Position numbers and translations under genes: made by a program
From: Schizochytrium sp. CCTCC M209059
Lineage: Eukaryota > Sar > Bigyra > Thraustochytrida > Thraustochytriidae
DNA length: 64,000 nucleotides
Assembly (NCBI GenBank): GCA_000818945.1
Contig: KN805421.1
Coordinates: 6,842 to 70,841 of the forward strand
Direction of reading: 5' to 3'
Notes under the pieces: model-generated
Database searches by the model: none
The model's input: the letters and a program-made list of their open reading frames with translations, nothing else
What the model was told of the DNA's origin: nothing
Shown here: piece after piece, positions 10,447-19,845 of the stretch
Layout of the letters: each line of letters starts with the position of its first letter
Numbering within the stretch: position 1 is the stretch's first letter

Positions 10447-10687
10447 CTTCTCTCGCTCTCCCTGCGCTGCTCGCCGCAGGCTCCTTCCTTACGCGTCTGC
10501 GTCCTCATCCTCGGAGTCCTCCTCCACGTCCTCGTCCTCGTTCTCAGAGCTCGGCGTCCTCGTCCTCGTTCTTCGACACGCCTTCGTTCCCTCGTCCTTC
10601 TCTCTCTCTCTGGGCTGGTTTTTACTACGTATAAAGGCACTTGAAAGTGACAAGAGCCCGGCCGCTGCAAAGGAGTGTAAGACGGCA

Positions 10688-10933
10688 GAAAGAAGGAAAG
10701 AAAGAAAGAAAGAAAGAAAGAAGGAAGGAAAGAAAGAAAGAAAGAAAGAAAGAAAGAAGGAAAGAAAGAAAGAAAGAAAGAAAGAAAGAAGGAAAGAAAG
10801 AAAGAAAGAAAGAAAGAAAGAAGGAAAGAAAGAAAGAAAGAAAGAAAGAAAGAAGGAAAGAAAGAAAGAAAGAAAGAAAGAAAGAAGGAAAGAAAGAAAG
10901 AAAGAAAGAAAGAAAGAAGGAAAGAAAGAAAGA
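10688..10933 (+). repeat. 245-bp homopurine (GAAA)n tract with 32-bp higher-order period
   Basis: A purine-only tract of GAAA tetranucleotides. From 10759 on a GG replaces GA at exactly 32-bp steps (near 10760, 10792, 10824, 10856, 10888, 10920), so the higher-order unit is seven GAAA plus one GGAA. It lies between the divergent starts of the IMPACT-family and PP2C genes and may act on both promoters or form triplex DNA. Confidence 0.9.
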
Positions 10934-11077
10934 CGCGCGCGGCCGCCTGCTAGGCGTGAGCAGCGCCCGCTGCCGCCGCCGCGCGCTCAGAGCCGCACGC
11001 GCGCTCAAAAGGCGTCGCGGACGACGGCGAGGAGGACAAGGGCAGCGACGAGGACAGCGCCGCCGCGAGTAGATAGA

Positions 11078-11756
11078 ATGGCGTCCTCCGGGTGGATGCC
11101 GCACGGGCACCACGCGCGGGAAACAAAGCAGCAGCTTTCCGGGCCGGCAAAGCTCGCGCTGCTCGAGGCCAAGTTCAACGAGGGTGCCTTGGCGGGAGAC
11201 TTTGCCCGCGGCGGGGGCGGCACGAAAATCTTTCCGGGTTCATCGTGGAGGTGAACCCCTGGCCCGATCTGTGGATCGCCACGGCCGTTACATTTGAGGT
11301 CATCTTGCCCGAAGGTTTTCCCAAGGCACGACCCCAGGCCCGATGGGTCAAGTGCGACCCGGCGCAGCGCAGCGATGCGCGCCTTCGCCACGCCGACTCG
11401 AGCGAGTCGCGGCTTGCAGACGACCATCGCGTCATTAGCAATCTCTTTGAGAGCCGCTACATGGGCTGGCTCGAAACCTATGATCTCGAAGTCGTTGTGC
11501 ATACTTTGCGCAGGCTCTTTCGCAAGACGGATCAGGACCTGGCGCCCAGCACCTCGTGGTACAAACGGAGCCTGCCGTTTCCCCTCACTGTAGAGAGCGC
11601 CGTCTACGAGGAGCAGGGCGCGCGAAAGGAAATGGAGGACCGCGTCTGCGCAGAGAATGGGCGCTTTGTTGGGCCCTCGGCCCAGGTCACCCACCACTTT
11701 GGCAGCGTCTCGCCACGAACCTCGGGCTCTGCAAGTAGCGCCAACGACCACACGAC

Positions 11757-11796
<40 letters not shown>

Positions 11797-13401
11797 GCAC
11801 AGGCGCGAGGGAAGACCCCCTCGCACCTGAGCGGTATATTGAGTGATGGGTCGCCCGTAATTCCCGCCAATGTCCGTGCGCTTCTCGAGGAATCGAGCGA
11901 CGACGGCAGCGACGCTAGCGATCCTTTTCCGGGCTTTGCGGGAGGTCTCGCGCTGCGAAAGCAAATCATTGACAGTATTAAGACTGGATCGGATGCCAGT
12001 CTGGCCATGGGCCAAGCTCAAGCCTCCACGGGCGCTTCGGCACTCGCAAGTGCTTCGCAGTCGACAAACGTCGGCGCGCCCGCTTCTTTTCCTCCAACTC
12101 CAAGCATTTCTGGCACGTCGAATGCAAGCGCCGCTGTACACCAACGTAGCCAAATGGCCCCTGCCGTGCAAACCTTGCGAGGGCGCAAAGTGTCCCTGCA
12201 CGCCGTTTTCGACGGCCACGGCGGCGACGCTGCCGCCGAGGCAGCGAGCCACCTTTTGCCCAAATTCTTTTATGCGGACCTGGAAAACCCAGCCATGAGT
12301 GTTCGGCGTGCGCTGTACAATGCAGTCTTGCGCGTCGAGACGGCGCTGGCGGCGCGCGCCGAGGAGGAGCGCGAAAACGTGGGTCACGTCGTCACGACGG
12401 CCGGCACGACCGTGTGCGCCGTGGCTGTTGATCTCAACCAGGGTGTGGCGCACTGTGCCAACGTGGGCGATTCGCGGGCCGTGCTTTGTCGTAAGGATGG
12501 GACGGCTCTCGACCTTTCGCGCGATCACAAGGCAACGCTCCCCGAGGAGGTGGCCCGCGTTGTGGACACGGGTGGTTTTGTCTCATACGGTCGGGTCATG
12601 GGCATGCTTGCCGTATCGCGTGCGCTTGGCGATCCAGAAATGAAGGTCCCTTACCCGCTAGTGAGCTCGATTCCAGACATTATCACCGTGGAGCTCGACC
12701 CGTGGGACGAGTTTATTCTGATTGGGTGTGACGGCGTCTTTGATGTCATGTCAAGTCAAGAGTCTGTTCGTTTCGTGCAAGGTGTCTTGCCCATGGCTCA
12801 GCACGATCTAGAAAATGTTGCCGTTTCGCTCGTACGAAATTGCATTGTCTCTCTCGGATCTCTCGACAATGTGAGTGTTGTTCTCGTGCGGTTCGACAAT
12901 ACGCAGATGCGGCGCCGCGCAAGCACGTCAGAGGCGAAGGCTGTGCCGACGAGCATTTCTCATGTTCTACATGGCGAGGCGGATTCGTACACAACGGGAG
13001 ACTCTGGGATGGATCATCTGCACCACGCGTTTGCTGACATTGATATTGAATCCGAGACTTCGTCCGATACGGCATCGGAACCCAGATCTGTGCCCGATGA
13101 GGGCAACGTGTATTTGCAGCAAGGCTCGTTGGGTGCAGCGGTGGCCAACGGAGGAAGCAGCGCCGCCGCTGCGGCGAGCGCCCATGCATCTGCGTCCGCG
13201 AGTTTGCAACCGTCGACATCTGTTTCATCATCGTCGTCATCGTCTTCCTCTTCTTCGTCTTCCTCTTCTTCTTCATTATCGTCTTCGTCGTCCTCGACTT
13301 CGAGTATTTTGAGCCCTCAAGTACAAGCCGTCTTGCGAGCCTCGCGACTCCGCAAGTCTGGAAGTGGGGAGCAAAGTCTTGATCAAGATCAACTCAGTTA
13401 G
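11078..13401 (+). CDS. E2/UEV-like domain fused to PP2C-type protein phosphatase
   Basis: The N-terminus from ATG 11078 (MASSGWMPHG) and the main frame (open 11092-13401) are joined only if one base is added in the G-run near 11212. Residues about 20-150 look like a ubiquitin-conjugating fold (DLWIATAVTFEVILPEGFP, ARWVKC, then a C-terminal helix), with no cysteine at the E2 catalytic position, so UEV-like. The PP2C domain begins with EQGARKEMED and is interrupted by an insert of about 185 residues that includes poly-Q. It resumes with AVFDGHGGD, GTTVCAVA, NVGDSRAVL, DHKATLPEE, SRALGDPEMK, IGCDGVFDV and DNVSVVLVRF, covering the metal-binding aspartates. The last 140 residues are Ser-rich. Predicted Mg/Mn-dependent Ser/Thr phosphatase; the E2-like part may bind ubiquitin or a partner. 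It converges on HOP2. Confidence 0.8.
11758..11797 (+). repeat. (CAG)n encoding poly-Gln inside the PP2C insert
   Basis: Twelve CAG codons plus CAA in frame, in the poorly conserved insert between the first PP2C motif (GARKEMED) and the DGHGG motif. Confidence 0.9.
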
Positions 13402-13421
13402 TTCCGATGGGACATATCAGT

Positions 13422-13447
13422 TGACTGACTGACTGACTGACTGACTG
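13422..13447 (+). repeat. (GACT)n microsatellite 3' of the PP2C gene
   Basis: Six GACT units beginning 20 bp after the PP2C stop, in its probable 3' UTR. The following 200 bp to the end of HOP2 hold T-rich and CTTT-rich sequence. Confidence 0.9.
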
Positions 13448-13649
13448 CCTCGGCGGCAAATGCCCTTATCTCTTCGATTTTTATCAAAATTCCGAGCCGA
13501 GGTTAGGGCCTTGGCTCGATAATTGGCCTGCTGAGATTCTCTGATTTCATTATTTGACTCTTTTTTTCGTTCTTTCTTTCTTTCTTTCTTCCTTCCTTCT
13601 TCTTCTTGTTCTTTTTCATCTTTTTCTTCTCGTGTTACGCCTAACCCAC

Positions 13650-14572
13650 CTAGGCCAGTGATTTAGAAACCATACTGTCGGACATTGCATCTGTAACGAT
13701 GCCAGCTTCTTCGATGAGTTGCTGGGGCGGCTGGCCCATGCCATCTGAAATTTGGTCAACAAAGCGAAGCACGTTGCGTTTGAGATCGCGTGCGGAGATC
13801 TGAGCAGTATATATGGACGGACACAGAACATGAAAACGGTCAGCACCTCTATTTCTCTATCTCTCTTCTTCTTCTCTCTTCTTTCTTCTTGGTTCTCGTT
13901 TGAGAATGTCAAAGCCTATACGAGATTGGAACCTACCTCCCAGAATTTGCGCTCCTGGCGCAGGTCTTGCAGCGACCTTTCTTCGCCGGCATCTGTAGTG
14001 CCCAAAGAAGCGGCAGCAGAGGCGGCTCGCAAATTGGCGACCTCAGCCTGCGCCTCGAGGAGATCAGCTTGAACGGCCTCGATTTTGTCATTCAAGACGT
14101 CGTCCGCAGGCTCGCTCTCCAACTGAGATTTGCAGGCAAGCTCGGTCGCAAGTGCACCACGTTCCTCGAGCAAAAGAGTCTCGACCTCAGCGATGTGCAT
14201 CTGGAGCGCTTTGCAAGTGGCCTCACGATCTTCGGCGGACTCGTTGTGATCTTCTTGCGTGACCCAAAACAGTGCAGCGCGCCCTTCGACCTTTTCCTGC
14301 AGCGCCCCGCGACTCACAAGCGCCGTGAGTGTTGTCTTGATGATGGGATGAGAGATGGTTTTGAGCAGATTTTCAAACACCTTGGTCGAGTTGTATGGCC
14401 TGCATTGAGCGGCCATGTACGCGAGCACTGTGGCTTCGGCGTCAACTGCGCCTGTTTTAGCCTTTGGCTTGGTTTTTGTTTTCCCTTTGGCCACACTTTT
14501 CGAGCTCTTGAGAGTTTGTCTCGACTGCGTCGACCTGGACGTGGCCACGCTTCGCGCATCCTCTTCGTCCAT
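13650..14572 (-). CDS. HOP2: Homologous-pairing protein 2 (HOP2/PSMC3IP/TBPIP)
   Basis: Two exons, complement of 13937-14572 and 13650-13799, giving 261 residues. The start is MDEEDARSVA at 14572. After a Lys-rich leader, the winged helix reads AEATVLAYMAAQCRPYNSTK ... VFENLLKTI ... GALQEKVEGRAALFWVTQED, as in HOP2. A long coiled coil follows, then WEV/ISARDLKR and the typical end FVDQISDGM ... LIEEAGIVTD, which lies in exon 2. HOP2 pairs with MND1 and stimulates RAD51/DMC1 strand exchange in meiosis. The length is near the usual 215-230 plus a longer leader. No other meiotic gene is adjacent. The family call is firm; the exact start is less so, because the frame stays open upstream. Confidence 0.85.
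13800..13936 (-). other. Spliceosomal intron of HOP2
   Basis: 137 bp on the minus strand, donor GTAGGT after ...TTCTGGGAG and acceptor CTGCTCAG before ATCTCC, phase 0. The retained reading would stop after 4 residues; removal restores the conserved HOP2 C-terminus. It is purine-rich on the minus strand. Confidence 0.85.
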
Positions 14573-15010
14573 CTTGTCGCCGTTAAAGCGTCTCGATACG
14601 TTGCTGTCCAAGCAGCGCGCGGCAACTTGACGTACGCCACCGCCGGATTCTTTGCCACGAAGCCTACTTGCTGTCGAAGCAGCGCACAGCGACCCAACGT
14701 ACGTCTCCGCTGTCTTCGTTGCAGTCAAGCTCCCTCGACGTCTCCTTTGGGGTTTGAAATTTCCTGCTGCTGTTGTGGGTCTGCAACATAGGAGGAGAGC
14801 ACGTGTCCCCGGCAAAGCGAATTCAATAAATTTGAAAAGAGGAGCGGACCCAATCGTGCGCGGCGTTGGCGTGAGAAGTCGACGGCTTGAAGTACGCGGA
14901 CCTTGGCGCCGTAGTATTGCGATGCACAAGCTTGTAGGCGCCGACGAGGAGGAGACAAATTCTAGATGTATGCATGTATGCACGAGACGAGGCTGTTGCT
15001 TGCCTACGAC

Positions 15011-15270
15011 GGCAGGACACTGGCTGTCTTGGCAGGACTCTGGCTGTCTTGGCAGGACACTGGCTGTCTTGGCAGGACACTGGCTGTCTTGACAGGACAT
15101 TAACTGTCTTGGCAGGACACGAACTGTCTTGACAGAACACTAACTGTCTTCGCAGGACACGAACTGTCTTGACAGGACACGAACTGTCTTGGCAGGACAC
15201 GAACTGTCTTGGCAGGACACGAACTGTCTTGGCAGGACACGAACTGTCTTGACAGGACACGAACTGTCTT
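15011..15270 (+). repeat. 20-bp minisatellite, 13 copies
   Basis: Thirteen 20-bp units in two sub-types, GGCAGGACACTGGCTGTCTT and GACAGGACACGAACTGTCTT. Where a GACAG unit follows CTGTCTT, the junction forms the dyad CTGTC-TT-GACAG. It lies between the 3' end of the SYLF gene and the 5' end of HOP2. The units run head to tail without spacers, so this is not a CRISPR array. Confidence 0.95.
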
Positions 15271-15323
15271 GGTAGTACAGACGGGACGCGGTCTCAACCC
15301 TTCGTCACCAGAATACAAAAGGT

Positions 15324-16340
15324 TCACGACGTGGCGCGCGAGAGAAGCGAGCTTGCGATGGAGAGCAAAAGTGAAGGCAGCGCGCGGAGCATCATGAGAG
15401 CAAGAATGAGGAGGGCGAAGAAGCGCCAAAAAGTATTGTCCCGCAGATAGGAAATGAGCGTAGATGGAGCCCTGCGTAATGCATGGTCGTTGTCCCTGGG
15501 TAGTTGGCGCGAGCGATGAGTTTTATGTTCATGCTGATGCGTTTGGCGCTTGTGCCGGTGGTGCAGGATCTCGACGCGAAAGGGCGGCGGCTGGTGCGAC
15601 TCAGCAGACGTGGCTTCGGGAAGCGAGGCAAGAAGAAGCTCAAGAGCACGAGCCCCAGGAGGAGGTCTAATTTGACCGCGGAGCACGTTTTCTGGCGAGA
15701 CATTTTGATCCTCGTAATAGATCCGATTCTCCTCGGGGCGATTTACAATGACAGAGCCTTGGAGACCAATGCCCAAATAGGCGCCGCCGCTGCGATCGTA
15801 CGTGAACGCAACGGGTTTAAAGTTGAGTTCGAGTGCTTGCCGAGGTGTAAGGTCGCCGCGCTGGGGTCCACGAACGATGCTGAGGTCGGCACCGAGCGAA
15901 AATTTGGCGCCGGTCATGAGATCGCGTCCCAGGACATCCGTATTGGAGATGATGAGCAGGTGCGACTTGCGAAAGCCGAGGGCGACGCCGGCGCTGATGC
16001 CGATGAGTTTGATGGCCACAGGAGGTGACCACTTCGATTTCGGATGGCTCGGGGAGCCATCGACGACAGACTCTGCTTTGCGGTCATCGTCCCGGTCGTT
16101 GACATCCTGGCCATCACCATGGTCGGGCAAAACACGCATGACGAGACAGCCGTACCCAATGCCTTGTGAAAGCACGCCGATGCCGGTCTTGAAGACTCTG
16201 ACGGACATGATACACTTACACTGCGCCAAAACATCGTCGGGGATGCCATCACGCTGGCGCGCCAGCTCCTCGTGCAGCTCGTGGACGCAGCGTGCAAGAC
16301 CAAAGCGCTCTTCCCAGCCGAGCCATCTTTTGAGGAGCAT
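15324..16340 (-). CDS. SYLF (Ysc84/DUF500) domain protein with C-terminal membrane segment
   Basis: 338 residues from MLLKRWLGWEER at 16340; this ATG directly precedes conserved sequence and upstream sequence is low complexity. The SYLF domain covers about 40-270: CIMSVRVFKTGIGVLSQGIG, IGISAGVALGFRKSHLLIIS, GADLSIVRG, AFTYDRSGGAYLGIGLQGS. SYLF domains bind phosphoinositide membranes and often sit with SH3 or FYVE domains (Ysc84, SH3YL1); none is seen here. Instead the last 35 residues are a hydrophobic segment (FWRFFALLILALMMLRALPS), suggesting a tail anchor. A basic, His-rich linker separates the two. Likely role: membrane or endocytic scaffold. Confidence 0.85.
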   Translation of the reverse strand: MLLKRWLGWEERFGLARCVHELHEELARQRDGIPDDVLAQCKCIMSVRVFKTGIGVLSQGIGYGCLVMRVLPDHGDGQDVNDRDDDRKAESVVDGSPSHPKSKWSPPVAIKLIGISAGVALGFRKSHLLIISNTDVLGRDLMTGAKFSLGADLSIVRGPQRGDLTPRQALELNFKPVAFTYDRSGGAYLGIGLQGSVIVNRPEENRIYYEDQNVSPENVLRGQIRPPPGARALELLLASLPEATSAESHQPPPFRVEILHHRHKRQTHQHEHKTHRSRQLPRDNDHALRRAPSTLISYLRDNTFWRFFALLILALMMLRALPSLLLSIASSLLSRATS

Positions 16341-18036
16341 TGCGTTGCGTTTTGAGGAGCCAACAGACACAAGCGGGCAGGTTCTAAAGGTACGTAGGCG
16401 GGCAGATACTCGAGCGGGCACGTAGACTGCAGCGGGCCCTCGCCCGCCCGCTCGCCCTGCCCCTTTCGCCCGCTCGCCCGCTCGCCCGCTCGCCCCGGTC
16501 CGAGGGACGGCCTCTGCTAATGATCGTTGCACATGCACGTGACACCAACATTTGGGTTGCGCACCCTGGTGCTGCTGCTGATTTTTGGGGTTGCGCACCC
16601 TGGTGCTGCCTGTGACCTTCCAAGACCCACCTTGCAGTTCACGCCTCTTTCGCCGTTCGCAGCTGCGACTCAAGTTGCCACGACCCCCGCGATGAACGAA
16701 TCCACCGCAAGACGCGGTGGCTGCCTCGCGCGCGGACCCGTAGCTGCGCGCGTGCCCCCAACTGCTGATCCGTCCGGGTCACGTCTTCTCCCTCCCTCCC
16801 TCCCTCCCTCCGCCATCCCTCACTGCACAGTGTTGCCTGCTCCGAGCTCGCCCTGGGCAGGCAGGTCTCCGGTCCGCGCTGGGAGGAAGCCCGCGAGCTA
16901 GCAGCCAGGCTGCACGACGCGTGCAGCCCGCTGCTGCTGCTGCTGCCGCTGCCGCTGCTGCTGCCGCTGCTGCTGCTGCCGGTCGCGCTCGCTCAGCGAC
17001 TGTCTTGGCGCCGCCGCTCGGCGTGGCGGGGATGCCGAGCGAGGCACGGCCACAGCGGCGCGGCACGTGCACGGGCGGCGCGGGCTGGGACGTACTGCCG
17101 CTGCCGCGGCCGGCAGCGGCACCGTCTATGCGCGCTCGCCGCGCACTCGCGCCGCCGACTGCGACTGCGACTCGGCCGGGCCGGCCTCGAGGCTCGTACT
17201 TCACGCCCTCCGGGTCGCTGTCACTGTCGCTGTCGGGGGTCGTCGCGACCCTGCTGGCAGGCAGCCTTGCGTAAACGGGGCCGGCACTCTGCGAGCACCA
17301 CTTGAAGCAACACTTGAAGCGCGTGGCCGGCCCCATCGCGCCACCTGCGTTCCAGCATTCTTGGCGGCATCAATCATTCTTGGCGGCATCAATCATTCTT
17401 GGCGGCATCAATCATTCTTGGCGGCATCATTCGTGGCGGCATCATTCTTGGCGGCATTCCGCTCCATTCCATTCCTTTCCATTCCACTCCGGGGAGCCCT
17501 TCGCGCCCGAACTCGCCGCCCGCTCGTCTCGTCGACGACCCGCCCGGGGCGCAGGAGACCTTCGTCCTCTCGCCGGCCTTGAGCGCGGGCGAGAAGAACG
17601 AAAGCCAAAGCAAAGCGCGCAGCTTTACGTTGCATTGCATCGCTCGCTGGCCGTGGTGTGGCTGCCTGCTTGCCACCACTGTCAGAGAAAGGGCCCGGAC
17701 AGAAAAGCAAAACTTGGCAGGCCAGAGCAAAACCGAAAGCTCTGTTGAGGTCGGCCAGACGACACAACAGAGGTCATCCTCGTATCGGCAGCAGCAAGAG
17801 GCAGCGGGAGCTCGAGGTCTTGCGCGTGAGGGATCCTCGGAGTAGAGTAGCGTTGACTCCTCCGCACCGAGTGAATTACATCCACTACACAACTTCGGAG
17901 GCTGCGGCGGCCATAAGCAGACAGACACCTCCGAGGCAAACACACAAGCTAGTCAGGCAAGCGAGCGAGCTTGCGCAGCGCAGCGCAGCGGGACGTGACC
18001 GGGCGGGACGCGGCGGAGTAGCAGGCCGACAGCACG
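16341..18036. other. Divergent intergenic region with low-complexity repeats
   Basis: The 1.7 kb between the SYLF gene (minus) and the lipase gene (plus). It contains GCCCGCTC-type repeats (16441-16497), a duplicated 26-bp unit around GGGTTGCGCACCCTGG (about 16551-16608), CTG/CCG runs (16929-16980) and a 19-bp array (17358-17457). No gene is supported. Confidence 0.5.
17358..17457 (+). repeat. 19-bp tandem repeat (ATTCTTGGCGGCATCAATC)
   Basis: Three full 19-bp units, then shortened units that lose the CAATC part, ending in ATTCC-rich sequence at 17457-17490. Confidence 0.9.
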
Positions 18037-19308
18037 ATGGTCGTCGGCCCGTACAGCCTGGTGGGCAACTTTTTCCTGCGCGCGCGCGAGAGCGGCATCC
18101 TGGCGGCGTGCAAAGATGTCGTCGTGAGGCTGGCGTACCTCGCGGTGCCAGCGGCCGAGGTGGGGTCCTTCTTGGTGTTTCTGTACGTGCTGTATGCGCT
18201 CGCGACGCGGCACTCAGCCAAGAAGCACTCTGCGATCCTGCTGGGCGTGGCCAGTCCTGATCGCGAGCCGCCGCACGACATTATGAAGCCTCATTTTTTC
18301 CAAAATCGGCAGGGTCTGTGGCTGCACCATGGACTCATCTGGGACGAGAGCAAGCATGGCCCGCCCGTGGCCGTGGCGGTCCTCTTGCACGGCCACAGCG
18401 AGCACTCACGGCGGTTCATTCATGTCGCGGAGCACCTCAACTCGCAGGGCGTCGCCGTCTTCATCATGGACCATCAAGGCTTTGGGCGGAGCGAGGGTGA
18501 TCGCGCGCACGTGGAGAACTTTATGCACTACGTGGACGATGTGATGGACTTTATGCAAAACGTTGTGTGGGAGGACCATCCTGCGTGGCGGCCCTTGGCA
18601 CGCTTTCTCGTGGGGCACAGCATGGGCGGCCTCATTGCCATCCACACGGCTCTGCGTTGCCAGGACAGCAGCCACCCGGCCCACCATCTCTCGGGCGTGA
18701 TGCTCTCGGCTCCTGCGGTGCACGTGGACCCGAGCCGAAACAATGCAGTGCTGACGCTCGTGGGCAAGATCTTGGACGTGATTGCGCCCAAGTTGCCGGT
18801 GATTTCGTTTCCTGCGCATCCGAGCACAACATTTCTGCAAGTCAAGCTGCACGCTACGTTTGACCCGCTCAACTACCAGGGTGACGTGCGCATTCACCAG
18901 GGCCTGGAGCTCTTGCGGGCGACTGGCCTGGCGCTCGAGTTTGCGCCCGCGTTTACGACGCCCATTATTATTGCGCACGGCACGGAAGACCTGCACTGCG
19001 ACATTCGCGGTTCGCGCGAGTTCATCAGTCTGATCAAGTCAGAGGACAAGACCTTGATGGAGCTGCCGAATCTGCGTCACGAGCCTTGGCAAGAAGTTGC
19101 CGAGGTGCGCGATCCGATTTTGCAAAAGTTCTCTTCGTGGCTGCTGGCGCGCATTAAGGAGTCTTCGCAGCCGCCCGCGGCGCGCCAACTCAAGCAAATG
19201 AAGATGCGGCCGCACCCTTCGGATGGTTCTGCGGCCTCGACGCTTTGCAGCGCCAGCAGCGGCAGCATGGCTGTTGACGAGGATGATCTCGCGGTTGCAG
19301 CGTCTTGA
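18037..19308 (+). CDS. Monoglyceride-lipase-like alpha/beta hydrolase (Hydrolase_4/S33)
   Basis: 423 residues, ATG at 18037. A hydrophobic segment at about 33-56 suggests membrane attachment. The fold has LLHGHSEHSRRF as oxyanion region, DHQGFGRSEG, the nucleophile elbow GHSMGG with Ser195, HGTEDLHCD with Asp318, and LRHEPW with His348 as the triad. The order and motifs match monoacylglycerol lipases and lysophospholipase-like proteins. Predicted to release fatty acids from monoacylglycerol or lysolipid. The last 60 residues are disordered, ending in an acidic and Ala-rich tail. It stands alone, with a 94-bp repeat array in its 3' flank. Confidence 0.88.
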   Translation: MVVGPYSLVGNFFLRARESGILAACKDVVVRLAYLAVPAAEVGSFLVFLYVLYALATRHSAKKHSAILLGVASPDREPPHDIMKPHFFQNRQGLWLHHGLIWDESKHGPPVAVAVLLHGHSEHSRRFIHVAEHLNSQGVAVFIMDHQGFGRSEGDRAHVENFMHYVDDVMDFMQNVVWEDHPAWRPLARFLVGHSMGGLIAIHTALRCQDSSHPAHHLSGVMLSAPAVHVDPSRNNAVLTLVGKILDVIAPKLPVISFPAHPSTTFLQVKLHATFDPLNYQGDVRIHQGLELLRATGLALEFAPAFTTPIIIAHGTEDLHCDIRGSREFISLIKSEDKTLMELPNLRHEPWQEVAEVRDPILQKFSSWLLARIKESSQPPAARQLKQMKMRPHPSDGSAASTLCSASSGSMAVDEDDLAVAAS

Positions 19309-19456
19309 GCGTGTGATTGATTAGAGTTTATCTGATTTGATTTGTCTGTATTTCTTCCATGACTAATTGGTTCGTTCGTGGTGATGCATTTGGTCCGTTC
19401 ATGGTGGTTCACTTGGTTCGTTCATGGTGGATGGAACGGAGTGCCATGTGCCCATG

Positions 19457-19738
19457 CGCACTTGTTTGCTGCAAGCCTAGAAAGTTAAAATGACATGCCA
19501 CGACAACGCCGGAAGGAGAAGCCTTGGAAACAAGTTTGATTTTATACGCACTCACTTGTTTGCTGCAAGCCTAGAAAGTTAAAATGACATGGCACGTCAA
19601 CGCCGGAAGGAGAAGCCTTGGAAACAAGTTTGATTTTACGCGCACTCACTTGTTTGCTGCAAGCCTAGAAAGTTAAAATGACATGGCGTGACGTGACCGT
19701 CAATGCCGAAAGGACAAGTCTTTGGATAAAGAAATAGT
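19457..19738 (+). repeat. 94-bp tandem repeat, three copies
   Basis: Copies start near 19457, 19551 and 19645; the anchor GCAAGCCTAGAAAGTTAAAA sits at 19471, 19565 and 19659. The third copy diverges after ATGACATGGC. It lies between the 3' ends of the lipase gene and the minus-strand Ser/Asn-rich gene. Confidence 0.9.
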
Positions 19739-19845
19739 TTCGCATTATATGGCATATACTTAGATTACATGGATTGTGATGGAAATAAAAAGGTTTCGAG
19801 CGAACGAAGGAGCGAGTGAACAAGGCGGGGTGTAACGTGGTCCAT

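Noticed and set aside
11005..12528. A 507-codon minus-strand open frame
   Set aside because: It lies opposite the PP2C gene, has no domain features and reflects GC-rich codon use on the other strand.
15011..15270. CRISPR array
   Set aside because: Units are 20 bp, directly adjacent with no spacers, and the genome is eukaryotic.
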